Shown here one piece after another: positions 9,172 through 17,290 of a stretch of DNA of 64,000 nt. The notes under the pieces were generated by a model. It did no database searches. It had not been told where the DNA came from and saw only the letters and a program-made list of their open reading frames with translations. The stretch's first letter is position 1. The number at the start of each line of letters is the position of its first letter. Where the stretch lies: assembly GCF_030580865.1 (NCBI RefSeq), contig NZ_JAUQSY010000002.1:310001-374000 (forward strand). The letters are read 5' to 3'. Position numbers and translations under genes: made by a program. This DNA is from Hymenobacter aranciens (lineage in GTDB: Bacteria; Bacteroidota; Bacteroidia; Cytophagales; Hymenobacteraceae).

Positions 9172-10830
9172 ATGATTTCGTCGTTTTACCTGCGCTCACT
9201 CCTATTACTCTTGTTGCCCTGTGCCGCGCTGGCCCAGGAGCTGCCCCCGCCCGACGGCTGGCCCCTGCGCCCCGTGGCCGCGCTGCGGGCCGTGCCCGAG
9301 CCGCCGGGCGGGCTGGTGCCCTACCGGCAGGGCGAGCTGTGGGGGTTTGCCGATACGACCGGGCGGGTGTGGATTCGGCCGGTATTCCGCTTCGAGCCGC
9401 CGTGCTTCGGGGCGGGGCTACTGCTGCAAACGGAGCAAGCTTCCGAGCCGCATCAGACTACCTATCAGTACCGCCCGCTTCAGCCGGGCACTAAGCTCCC
9501 TCGCTGGCTACCTAGCTGGAACCTGCGCTACGGCTGGCTGCATGCGGCCGAAGACTACGGCCCGCTTATCTGGAATGTAAGCTTCCGCAAGCCCAGCAAA
9601 ACCGGCGTTTCTTTTGTGCTCAACGCCCACGGCGAGCAGTTGCTGGTATCGGCCCGCGAGGCCATTGCCAGCACGGCCGGCGGGGGCTGGCAGGCGGTGG
9701 CCCGGCCCGCACGTGCCACCGGACAGCACGAGCTGGCAGCCATTGAAAGCAGTGAGATAGAACCCTACTGGCAGCGGCCGGGCCGGTTGTTTACGGTGCC
9801 GCTGGGGGCACAGCCGCCGGGCGTGCCAGCCCGCTTCATGCGCCGCCGCGCCTACGACCCCGAGGTCGATTTTGAGGCCCCGCTGCCCGCGGGCAGCCCG
9901 CTCTACCTTGCGCAAAAAGTGAACTGGCTGCGGCCCCACCGCCTGGTGTGGCACTCCCGCGACGGTATCAGCCGCCAGCTGGCCGGCACCCGCTACCGCT
10001 ACCATGGCCGTATGGCTTTGTTTGATGCGCGGGGGCACCGCCTCACCGACTACCGCTACCGCGGCATGAAGCAATTATTGCCGCAGCGGCTGGCTTACTG
10101 GCAGTACACCGACAGCTTGTATTACGACCGCGAGGCGGCTGACTCGGCGGGCCTGGCCCGCAACTGGCTGATTGGCGAGGGTCCCGACGTCATGGCCTGC
10201 CGCTACGGCCTGCTCGACCGGCGGGGTCGCGAAATCACGCCTCCCCTGTTCCTGCGCCTGGAGGCCGCCGGCCCCAATAGCCTGTGGGTGGTAGCCGTGC
10301 GCCAGCAACGCCTGCACTACGGCCTGATTGACACTCTGGGCCACTACCTGCTGCCCCTCAGCCCGCGCCCTATCAGCCTGCCCGATGCCGCCGGGTTGCT
10401 GCGCCAGCTCAGCCAGGCGCCGCTGCCGCACGGACGGTTTAACAATGCTACCAAAGTGCGGTACCCCGACAGCACCACCGTGCAGTACCTGCGGCCCGAC
10501 GGCCACCCGGCCTTCCCGGGCCGCTTCACGCGGGCCGATGCGTTCTGGCAGGGCCGGGCCCTGGTGCAGCAGGGCAAGCAGTTTGGCTTGCTCGACTCGC
10601 TGGGCCACTGGGTGCTGCCGCCGCAGCGGGAAATGCTGCGCTACTACCGCTACGCCAAAGCCCATCACAACCAATGGGATATCACCGACCCGCTGGAGCT
10701 GTTTGATTGCCTCAGCAGCGAAGGCCAGCGTGGCAGCAGTGATTATATGTTACCCAACGAGCCCCTGCTGCTCTTGGCTTACTCCCCGCCCCAGGGCTTG
10801 GCCTGCGCGATGCCCGCACCGGGGAAGTAG
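9172..10830 (+). CDS. WG-repeat-containing exported protein, 3' end frameshifted
   Basis: The start is the ATG at 9172 (MISSFYLRSLLLLLLPCAALAQ), a clear signal peptide; the upstream open frame is ignored. 552 residues to the TAG at 10828. Repeated blocks such as GELWGFADTTGRVWIRPVF, YGLLDRRGREITPPLF, HYGLIDTLGHYLLP and QFGLLDSLGHWVLPPQ are degenerate WG repeats, expected to form an extracytoplasmic beta-rich solenoid. The last 10 residues look unnatural, while the -1 frame from about 10797 reads GLRDARTGEVVVPAVF, a typical WG unit. One base appears to be missing near 10800, so the intact product would end at 11069. Confidence 0.75.
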   Translation: MISSFYLRSLLLLLLPCAALAQELPPPDGWPLRPVAALRAVPEPPGGLVPYRQGELWGFADTTGRVWIRPVFRFEPPCFGAGLLLQTEQASEPHQTTYQYRPLQPGTKLPRWLPSWNLRYGWLHAAEDYGPLIWNVSFRKPSKTGVSFVLNAHGEQLLVSAREAIASTAGGGWQAVARPARATGQHELAAIESSEIEPYWQRPGRLFTVPLGAQPPGVPARFMRRRAYDPEVDFEAPLPAGSPLYLAQKVNWLRPHRLVWHSRDGISRQLAGTRYRYHGRMALFDARGHRLTDYRYRGMKQLLPQRLAYWQYTDSLYYDREAADSAGLARNWLIGEGPDVMACRYGLLDRRGREITPPLFLRLEAAGPNSLWVVAVRQQRLHYGLIDTLGHYLLPLSPRPISLPDAAGLLRQLSQAPLPHGRFNNATKVRYPDSTTVQYLRPDGHPAFPGRFTRADAFWQGRALVQQGKQFGLLDSLGHWVLPPQREMLRYYRYAKAHHNQWDITDPLELFDCLSSEGQRGSSDYMLPNEPLLLLAYSPPQGLACAMPAPGK

Positions 10831-11069
10831 TAGTGCCGGCCGTATTCGCAGAGCCGCCGGTGCAGTGGTACGGCGGCGTAGTATGCTGGCGGGGCGGCCA
10901 ACGGCTGGGCTACTCCTACACCGGCTGGGCCTTCAACCCCGACCTGCCCACCAGCTACCCGCTCGGCGTGTGGCAGCTCGCCGCCCACGCCTACGTGTAC
11001 CGCCCGCTGCTGCAACGCACCGAATCGGGCTGGCTCACGCGCGGCGGCCGCCAGCTGTGGCAGGACTGA
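10797..11069 (+). pseudogene. Displaced C-terminal part of the WG-repeat protein
   Basis: The frame reads GLRDARTGEVVVPAVFAEPP and continues 90 residues to the TGA at 11067. It carries on the WG repeat pattern of the upstream gene in the -1 frame, with no start codon or ribosome site of its own (a GTG at 10833 is inside the repeat unit). Restoring one G in the TTGGCC around 10800 would join the two. Either a real disabling mutation or a sequencing error. Confidence 0.7.
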
Positions 11070-11138
11070 CGGACCCGCCCTAGTATCTTCGCCCTTCCCA
11101 CCCTTTGGGCGCGCCCGCGCCCGCTTTCTAGTTTTCCA

Positions 11139-12647
11139 ATGAAAAAAATCACCAAGCTCCTGGTTGCCAATCGCGGCGAAATTGCCCTGCGCGTGCTGCG
11201 CTCGGCCAAGGAAATGGGCATTGCCACGGTCGCCATCTACTCCGAAGCCGACCGCAACGCCCTGCACGTGCGCTACGCCGACGAAGCCGTGTGCGTGGGC
11301 CCGCCCGCCTCGAAAGACAGCTACCTGCGCGGCGACAAGATACTCGAAGTCTCTAAGGAACTGGGTGTTGACGCCATTCACCCCGGCTACGGCTTCCTCT
11401 CGGAAAATGCTGGTTTTGCCCGCGCCGTGCGCGAGGCGGGGCTGATTTTCGTGGGCCCCTCGCCCGAAGCCATGGAAATAATGGGCGACAAGCTCTCGGC
11501 CAAGCAGGCCGTGCAGGCCTACAACATCCCGCTGGTGCCGGGCACGGCCGAGGCCATTGCTGACGTGCAGGAGGCCAAGCAGATTGCCGAGCAGGTGGGC
11601 TTCCCCATCCTTATTAAGGCCTCGGCGGGCGGCGGCGGCAAGGGCATGCGCCTGGTGCATCATGCCGGGGAGTTTGAGGAGCAGATGCAGCTGGCCATCA
11701 ACGAGGCCGTGTCGGCTTTTGGCGATGGGGCGGTGTTCATTGAGAAGTTCGTGACCGGGCCGCGCCACATCGAAATTCAGGTGCTGGGCGACGAGCACGG
11801 CAATATCGTGCACCTGTTTGAGCGCGAGTGCAGCATCCAGCGCCGCCACCAGAAGGTGATTGAGGAAGCGCCGTCGGCCGTGCTCACGCCCGAGCTGCGC
11901 GCCGAGATGGGCCGCTGCGCCGTGGACGTGGCCCGCGCCTGCAACTACGCCGGGGCCGGTACGGTAGAGTTTCTGCTCGATGATAAGCGCAACTTCTACT
12001 TCCTGGAAATGAACACCCGCCTGCAGGTGGAACACCCCGTGACCGAGCAGATTACGGGCCTCGACCTGGTGAAGGAGCAAATCCGCGTGGCCGAGGGCTA
12101 CCCGCTGCCTTTTGCTCAGGAAGATTTGACCATCACCGGCCACGCCCTGGAGCTGCGCGTGTACGCCGAAGACCCGCAGAACAACTTCCTGCCCGACATC
12201 GGCACCCTCACCACCTACGTGCGCCCCCAGGGCCCCGGCGTGCGCGTCGACGACGGCTTCGAGCAGGGCATGGACATTCCGATTTACTACGACCCCATGA
12301 TTGCCAAGCTGGTGACCTTCGGGGCCAATCGGGAAGAAGCCATTGCCCGCATGCTGCGCGCCATCGAGGAATACCAGATTACGGGCATCGAAACCACGCT
12401 GGGCTTCGGCCGCTACGTGCTCACGCACCCGGCCTTCGTGAGCGGTGATTTCGACACGAACTTCATCAAGGACCACTACCCGGCCGGCGCGCTGGCCCCG
12501 GCCGCACCCGATGAGGCCACCGCCAAAGTGGCCGCCGCCCTGGCCGCCATGCTGCTCACGGAGCAGAAGCCCAAGCCCGCGGCGGCCGAGACGGCGGGCG
12601 CGGCGGCTTCGTCGGGCTGGAGGCGCAACCGGCTGGGGGTGCGGTAA
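11139..12647 (+). CDS. accC: Biotin carboxylase (acetyl-CoA carboxylase subunit)
   Basis: 502 residues from the ATG at 11139. Carboxylates biotin on BCCP with ATP and bicarbonate, the first step of fatty-acid synthesis. The order of motifs is canonical: KLLVANRGEIALRVLRSAKE at the N terminus, GYGFLSENAGFA, ATP-grasp glycine loop KASAGGGGKGMRLV, ERECSIQRRHQKVIEEAPS, and the catalytic EMNTRLQVEHPVTE. The C-terminal 55 residues are an Ala/Pro-rich tail beyond the usual length. No accB lies next to it. A related carboxylase of another acyl-CoA complex is the main alternative. It is followed by a good terminator. Confidence 0.92.
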   Translation: MKKITKLLVANRGEIALRVLRSAKEMGIATVAIYSEADRNALHVRYADEAVCVGPPASKDSYLRGDKILEVSKELGVDAIHPGYGFLSENAGFARAVREAGLIFVGPSPEAMEIMGDKLSAKQAVQAYNIPLVPGTAEAIADVQEAKQIAEQVGFPILIKASAGGGGKGMRLVHHAGEFEEQMQLAINEAVSAFGDGAVFIEKFVTGPRHIEIQVLGDEHGNIVHLFERECSIQRRHQKVIEEAPSAVLTPELRAEMGRCAVDVARACNYAGAGTVEFLLDDKRNFYFLEMNTRLQVEHPVTEQITGLDLVKEQIRVAEGYPLPFAQEDLTITGHALELRVYAEDPQNNFLPDIGTLTTYVRPQGPGVRVDDGFEQGMDIPIYYDPMIAKLVTFGANREEAIARMLRAIEEYQITGIETTLGFGRYVLTHPAFVSGDFDTNFIKDHYPAGALAPAAPDEATAKVAAALAAMLLTEQKPKPAAAETAGAAASSGWRRNRLGVR

Positions 12648-12672
12648 GGCTCTTCCAAATCGACTACCGAGA

Positions 12673-12698
12673 AACCCGGCCCATTGGCCGGGTTTTTT
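12673..12698 (+). terminator. Rho-independent terminator of accC
   Basis: A 9-bp stem AACCCGGCC/GGCCGGGTT (12673-12681 with 12686-12694) with a CATT loop, followed by a run of T. Confidence 0.9.
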
Positions 12699-12741
12699 GT
12701 TGGTATTGGCTAAAAAGTAGGTCCAGAGCCCCACCAGGCGG

Positions 12742-12749
12742 TATTTTTG
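12742..12749 (+). promoter_or_regulatory. -7 octamer of the 12.8-kb tail-fibre-like gene
   Basis: TATTTTTG fits TAnnTTTG and lies 62 bp before the ATG. Unlike the larger tail-fibre genes, no dyad is found 22 bp upstream. Confidence 0.55.
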
Positions 12750-12811
12750 CGGTTCTGCATCTACCCGGCGGATTTGTGAACAGGAATTATTCTTTCTTTT
12801 TTAAAGTAGTT

Positions 12812-14182
12812 ATGCAGCACACTTTTCGTTTCCTGGCCGGGCTGGCCCTGGCTGGTTTGTCTTTTAGCGCCCAGGCCCAGACCGTGGGCATCGGCACCAC
12901 CGGCGACACCAATGCCGCCCTCGATATTTCGGCTGGCACCGGCAATAACAAGGGCCTGCTCATCCCGCGCATGACGCAGGCACAGCGTCTGTTAGTGACC
13001 ACCACCACCGAGGGCATGCTCGTGTACCAGACCAACGGCACGCAGCCGGGCTTCTGGTATTACACCAACAATGCCTGGGTGGCCTTGCCCTCGGGCGTGG
13101 CCTCGGGCGCGGGCTGGCTGCGCACCGGCAACTCGGGTACCGACCCGGGGCCCAATCCGGGCGTGGGTGACATTGTGACGCCCGCCACCAACTTCATCGG
13201 CACCACCGACAACAAGGACCTGGTGCTGAGCACCAACAACGTCGAGCGCCTGCGCATCACCACCGATGGCTCGCTCTACAGCCGCTCAACCTACGGCCTG
13301 ATTCTGAATGCCAACGATGCCCCAATGATTACCCGGGGCTGGGATAAGTTTACCTCGGGCTCGTTTAACGGGCTGGGACGCTGGGGCCTGTTTATGCGCG
13401 CCAGCCAGCTGACGTCGGGCATTCCGAACGATGGGGGCAAGTCGTTTGGCTGGGTGACCTGGAACGCCAACTCGACCGTGGCCAGCACCCTAATGACCCT
13501 CACGCAGTCGGGCAACCTGGGTATCGGGCTGAACGGTGATGCCGCCAGCACCCGCCTGAGCATCATCGGCACCGGCACCGGCAACCCCAATACCACCGGC
13601 GCGGGCCAAAGCGGCGGCCACCTGGCCCGCTTCCGCGACAATGGCAACGTGGGCCTCGACCTGGGCAGCAGCGGCAGCACCACCGGCCTATGGTTGCAAA
13701 GCACCAACCCCACCGACCTGAGCACCAACTACGCCCTGCGCCTCAACCCCAACGGCGGCAACGTGGGCGTGGGCACCGGCACCACGGCCCCGAACAGCAC
13801 CCTGAGCGTGGGCGGCACCATGAGCGTGGCTACCAGCCTGGCCATTCCGGGCAGCCCCGGCGGCTCCAACACCAGCCCCACCGACCTGAGCACCTACCGG
13901 GCCGGCTACCTGGGCCTGGCCCCTACCGCCGGCAATGCTGACTTCCGCCTGCCCGACCCCACCACCTGCGCGGGCCGCATCTACTACCTGCGCAACAACA
14001 GCGGCAGCCAGGCGGCTTACCTCACGCTCACCAACTACGCGGCCGGCTCGAAGGAAATTTTTGCCGGCAGCAGCAGCTCGCCCAATGCCAGCGGCTACTA
14101 CACGCTGCCGGCCAGCGGCAACGGCAAAACCATCATCGCCATTTCGGACGGCGCCAACTGGACCATCGGCCAGATTAACTAA
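12812..14182 (+). CDS. Exported tail-fibre/adhesin-like protein (small VGIGTT type)
   Basis: 456 residues from the ATG at 12812 (MQHTFRFLAGLALAGLSFSAQAQ), a signal peptide; an in-frame ATG at 12776 would add a non-signal extension. Immediately after cleavage comes VGIGTTGDTNAALDIS, then GLLIPRMTQAQR and LVYQTNGTQPGFWYY, the N-terminal module shared with the large proteins at 25-43 kb. Further GNLGIGL and GNVGVGTGTTAPNSTLSVGG repeats follow. The C-terminal module (GYLGLAPTAGNADFRLP...GRIYYLRN...ISDGANW) matches the end of the 34145-36424 protein. No S74 or T9SS domain. Probably surface or extracellular; ligand unknown. Confidence 0.75.
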   Translation: MQHTFRFLAGLALAGLSFSAQAQTVGIGTTGDTNAALDISAGTGNNKGLLIPRMTQAQRLLVTTTTEGMLVYQTNGTQPGFWYYTNNAWVALPSGVASGAGWLRTGNSGTDPGPNPGVGDIVTPATNFIGTTDNKDLVLSTNNVERLRITTDGSLYSRSTYGLILNANDAPMITRGWDKFTSGSFNGLGRWGLFMRASQLTSGIPNDGGKSFGWVTWNANSTVASTLMTLTQSGNLGIGLNGDAASTRLSIIGTGTGNPNTTGAGQSGGHLARFRDNGNVGLDLGSSGSTTGLWLQSTNPTDLSTNYALRLNPNGGNVGVGTGTTAPNSTLSVGGTMSVATSLAIPGSPGGSNTSPTDLSTYRAGYLGLAPTAGNADFRLPDPTTCAGRIYYLRNNSGSQAAYLTLTNYAAGSKEIFAGSSSSPNASGYYTLPASGNGKTIIAISDGANWTIGQIN

Positions 14183-14228
14183 CTAAACCCGCCCGTTTGC
14201 CCGTATAGCTTATCCAGCTGTTTCCCGG

Positions 14229-14266
14229 ACCCCGGCCTGTTCCAGTGCCGGGGTTCGTTTTTTTTC
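14229..14266 (+). terminator. Rho-independent terminator
   Basis: Stem ACCCCGGC/GCCGGGGT (14229-14236 with 14247-14254), then TTCG and T8. It follows the tail-fibre-like gene by 47 bp. Confidence 0.9.
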
Positions 14267-14287
14267 GCCATTCCCCGCCGTAGCCGG

Positions 14288-14295
14288 CATCTTTG
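14288..14295 (+). promoter_or_regulatory. -7 element of trehalase gene, almost abutting the start codon
   Basis: CATCTTTG (one mismatch to TAnnTTTG) ends 6 bp before the ATG at 14302, which would make the mRNA leaderless or nearly so. Confidence 0.45.
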
Positions 14296-14301
14296 CGCGG
14301 T

Positions 14302-15870
14302 ATGAAAAATCTGTTTTCGACCAGCCGGGGGCTGGTTGCTTTGTTTGCCCTCGTGCCGATGACCATAGTTGCCCAACCCACCCCCCGCCAGCTCTACTCC
14401 GGCCTCTTCGAGGCCGTGCAGCTGGGCCAGGTGTACCCCGATGGCAAAACCTTCGTGGACGTGCTGCCCCACGGCACACCCACCGAGATACTGGCTGCTT
14501 ATCAAAAGGAGAAAAACCAGCCGGGCTTCGAACTTAAGGCCTTCTGCCAGCGGCACTTCTACCTGCCTGCCACGGACCAGACCCGCTATCAGAGCAACGT
14601 GGCGGCCGGCATCTACGCCCACCTCGACACGCTGTGGACGGTGCTACTGCGGCCGGCCCAGCCCACGGTGCCCGCGTATTCGTCCTTGCTGGCGCTGCCG
14701 CACGCCTACGTGGTGCCGGGCGGGCGCTTCCGCGAGGTGTACTACTGGGATTCGTACTTCACGATGCTGGGGCTGCGCGAGGCCGGGCGCACGCAGCAAC
14801 TGCGCGACATGGCCGATAATTTTGCCTATCTGATTGACAAGCTGGGCTTCGTGCCCAACGGCAACCGCACCTATTACCTTACCCGCTCGCAGCCGCCGTT
14901 CTTCGCCCAGATGGTGACGCTGCTGGCCCAGGGCCGCGACTCGGCCCAGGTGCTGGCGCGCTACCGCCCGGCCCTCACCCGCGAATACCTCTACTGGATG
15001 GCCGGCGCCAAGGACCTCAAGCCCGGGCAGGCCCACCGCCGCGCCCTGCGCCTGCCCGGCGGCGAATACCTCAACCGCTACTGGGACGACAGCGACGAGC
15101 CCCGCGAAGAATCGTACCGCGAAGACGTGGAGGCCGCCAAACGCAGCGCCCAGCCCGCCCCGCAGCTCTACCGTCACCTGCGGGCCGCCGCCGAGTCGGG
15201 CTGGGATTTCAGCGCCCGCTGGCTGGGGGCCGATGGGCAGCTGGGCTCCATCCGCACCACCGATTTCGTGCCCGTAGACCTCAACTGCCTGCTGCTGGTG
15301 CTGGAGCAAACCCTGGCCCGCGCCCACCGCAGCGCCGGCGAAACCGAGGCCGCCGCCAGCTACGACTTGCGCGCCACGGCCCGGGCCGCCGCCATCCAGC
15401 GCTACTGCTGGAACGGCAAGGCGGGCTGGTTTGTGGATTACGACTTCGGGCAGCACCGTCCGGCCGCGCCGCGCACGCTGGCGGGCGTGTTTCCGCTGGC
15501 CTACGGCGTGGCCACGCCCAGCCAGGCCCGGCAGGTGGCCCAGGGCCTGCAAAAGGACTTTTTGCGTCCCGGCGGCCTGCTCACCAGCCTGGTGCCCAGC
15601 GGCCAGCAGTGGGACGCCCCCAACGCCTGGGCCCCGCTCGAATACCTGGCCATCGAGGGCCTGCGCCGCTACCGCCATACCGCCCTGGCCGACACCGTGG
15701 CCCACCGCTGGACGCAGCTCAACCTGCGCACCTTCCAGCAAACCGGCAAGCTGCTGGAGAAATACGACGTGAGCGACCTGCACCGCCCCGCCGGCGGCGG
15801 CGAATATCCCCTACAGGATGGCTTCGGCTGGACCAACGGGGTGCTGCTGAAATTGCTCAACGAGCGCTAA
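14302..15870 (+). CDS. treA: Periplasmic alpha,alpha-trehalase (GH37)
   Basis: 522 residues from the ATG at 14302, with signal peptide MKNLFSTSRGLVALFALVPMTIVAQ. Hydrolyses trehalose to two glucose outside the cytoplasm. Both GH37 signatures are visible: PGGRFREVYYWDSYF near residue 140 and QWDAPNAWAPL near residue 437. The catalytic-domain segments ESGWDFSARWL and the C-terminal GGGEYPLQDGFGWTNGVLL also match the family. Length is typical. It follows a terminator and ends just before a 21-bp tandem array; it converges with cphB. Confidence 0.95.
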   Translation: MKNLFSTSRGLVALFALVPMTIVAQPTPRQLYSGLFEAVQLGQVYPDGKTFVDVLPHGTPTEILAAYQKEKNQPGFELKAFCQRHFYLPATDQTRYQSNVAAGIYAHLDTLWTVLLRPAQPTVPAYSSLLALPHAYVVPGGRFREVYYWDSYFTMLGLREAGRTQQLRDMADNFAYLIDKLGFVPNGNRTYYLTRSQPPFFAQMVTLLAQGRDSAQVLARYRPALTREYLYWMAGAKDLKPGQAHRRALRLPGGEYLNRYWDDSDEPREESYREDVEAAKRSAQPAPQLYRHLRAAAESGWDFSARWLGADGQLGSIRTTDFVPVDLNCLLLVLEQTLARAHRSAGETEAAASYDLRATARAAAIQRYCWNGKAGWFVDYDFGQHRPAAPRTLAGVFPLAYGVATPSQARQVAQGLQKDFLRPGGLLTSLVPSGQQWDAPNAWAPLEYLAIEGLRRYRHTALADTVAHRWTQLNLRTFQQTGKLLEKYDVSDLHRPAGGGEYPLQDGFGWTNGVLLKLLNER

Positions 15871-15900
15871 CTGCCCCCCGGCAGCGGCCCCGGCCCCATC

Positions 15901-16119
15901 GGATGCGTTTCCGGGGCGTTCGAATGGCTTCCGGAGCGTTCGGATGCGTTTCCGGAACGTTCGGACGAGGTTCCGGAGCGTTCGGATGAGGTTCCGGAAC
16001 GTTCGGATGAGGTTCCGGAACGTTCGCACGAGGTTCCGGAACGTTCGAATAGCTTCCGGAGCGTTCGGATGAGGTTCCGGAGCGTTCGGATGAGGTTCCG
16101 GAGCGTTCGAATAGCGCGG
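15901..16119. repeat. Intergenic 21-bp tandem array (array 2), 10 units
   Basis: TTCCGG recurs at 15909, 15929, 15950, 15971, 15992, 16013, 16034, 16054, 16075 and 16096: steps of 21 with two of 20. The typical unit is GTTCGGATGAGGTTCCGGA plus AC, containing the palindrome TTCCGGAA in several copies. It fills the spacer between the convergent trehalase and cyanophycinase genes. It shares period but not sequence with array 1. Confidence 0.9.
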
Positions 16120-16126
16120 ACTTTGG

Positions 16127-16951
16127 CTACTGCCCGACCGGTAGCGTGTAGCGCTGGCCGTGGGCCAGCAGGTGCAGGCGCAGGTCGCGGATGGAGAATA
16201 CTTCGCCGGGCTCAATCTGGTAGATAGTGTTGCCGGTGCAGGCGTGGCCGTCGAGCAGCACGGCCATGCCGCGGCCGATGACTTCGAGCTCGCGGCCCTT
16301 GGTGACGAGCACGGCCGTGTCTTCCTCCAGCCCCAGACCGATGCAGCCGGGGTTGGTGGCGATAATCTGGGCCATGCGCACGATGCGGCCGCGGGCGATG
16401 AAGTGCGTGTCGATGGCCACGTTGCGCAGCAGCTGCAGGCCGGTGGTGATGTGAATTTCGTCCTTCACGAAGCCAGCGTCGTTGCGGCCCTGGTAAATCA
16501 TGGGCGTGCTCATGGCGGTGGCTCCGGCGCTGGTGCCGGCCACCACCAGGGGCTCCTGCACGTAGCGCTCGCTGAGGCGGCTGAGCAGGGCCGTGCCGCC
16601 GAGCAAGGCCGTGAGCCGCAGCTGGTCGCCACCGGTGAAGAACACGCCGTCGGCGCGGTCGAGCACGGCAAAGTGGTCGGGATTGTTGGCTTCTTCGCGA
16701 CTCTGCACGTCGAGCACTTCCACATGCGCGATGCCGAGGTCGGTGAAGGACTGCAGGTAATCGGACAGGCCCTGGCTAGGGTCTTCGGAGGCGGTAGGAA
16801 TGATGACGACCGTGCGCCGGGCGGCCAGCTCTTCGACGAAGCGCTGGAGAATGAAGTCGGCCGACTCGTCGGGGCCATCGGCGCCCTGACGCTGCTCGCG
16901 GCCGCCGATGGCCAGCAGCTTGCCTTTGGGAATAGTGGTGCGAAGGGACAT
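16127..16951 (-). CDS. cphB: Cyanophycinase
   Basis: 274 residues from the ATG at 16949-16951 (MSLRTTIPKGKLLAIGGRE). Serine exopeptidase of family S51 that cleaves beta-Asp-Arg dipeptides from cyanophycin. Visible: VVIIPTASEDPSQGLSDYL, GVFFTGGDQLRLT, the nucleophile Ser in VVAGTSAGATAMS (about residue 133), and IDTHFIARGRIVRM, all expected for the family. The length is near the usual 270-290. No cyanophycin synthetase is in the window, so the gene may serve another beta-aspartyl peptide or a distant cphA. Confidence 0.9.
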   Translation of the reverse strand: MSLRTTIPKGKLLAIGGREQRQGADGPDESADFILQRFVEELAARRTVVIIPTASEDPSQGLSDYLQSFTDLGIAHVEVLDVQSREEANNPDHFAVLDRADGVFFTGGDQLRLTALLGGTALLSRLSERYVQEPLVVAGTSAGATAMSTPMIYQGRNDAGFVKDEIHITTGLQLLRNVAIDTHFIARGRIVRMAQIIATNPGCIGLGLEEDTAVLVTKGRELEVIGRGMAVLLDGHACTGNTIYQIEPGEVFSIRDLRLHLLAHGQRYTLPVGQ

Positions 16952-17290
16952 GGGGAGAATGGGCGGCAATGCAAGCCGCGTCTGCCGCTAATACGCCCGG
17001 CCGGTCCGGCGGTGCGAACGGCAAATACGGATTTTGCCCTTCCACCTTACGGATTTGGCTTCCGTATTAGTACGCAGGCCTGGCTCAGGGCCGGCTCTGC
17101 GGGCGCGCACGAACGCGGCCATCCATCCCAGCGCCAGGCTAATGGCCGGTGCACCGACACCCGAAAACATTCGAAAAGAGCTTGGCAAGGGTTGAAGACA
17201 GCCGCTGGCAGCCGTTTAGCCTACCCAAAGAAAGGCGGTGGCCAGATTCAACAGAGCAGTTGGCTCAATCAGCTGTTAGCTGGGCAGGCT
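16952..17290. other. 339-bp spacer with nothing recognised
   Basis: Between the start of cphB and the stop of the first histidine kinase. It is somewhat less GC-rich than its surroundings. I found no convincing -7 octamer, hairpin or small gene; the cphB promoter should lie here. Confidence 0.5.
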
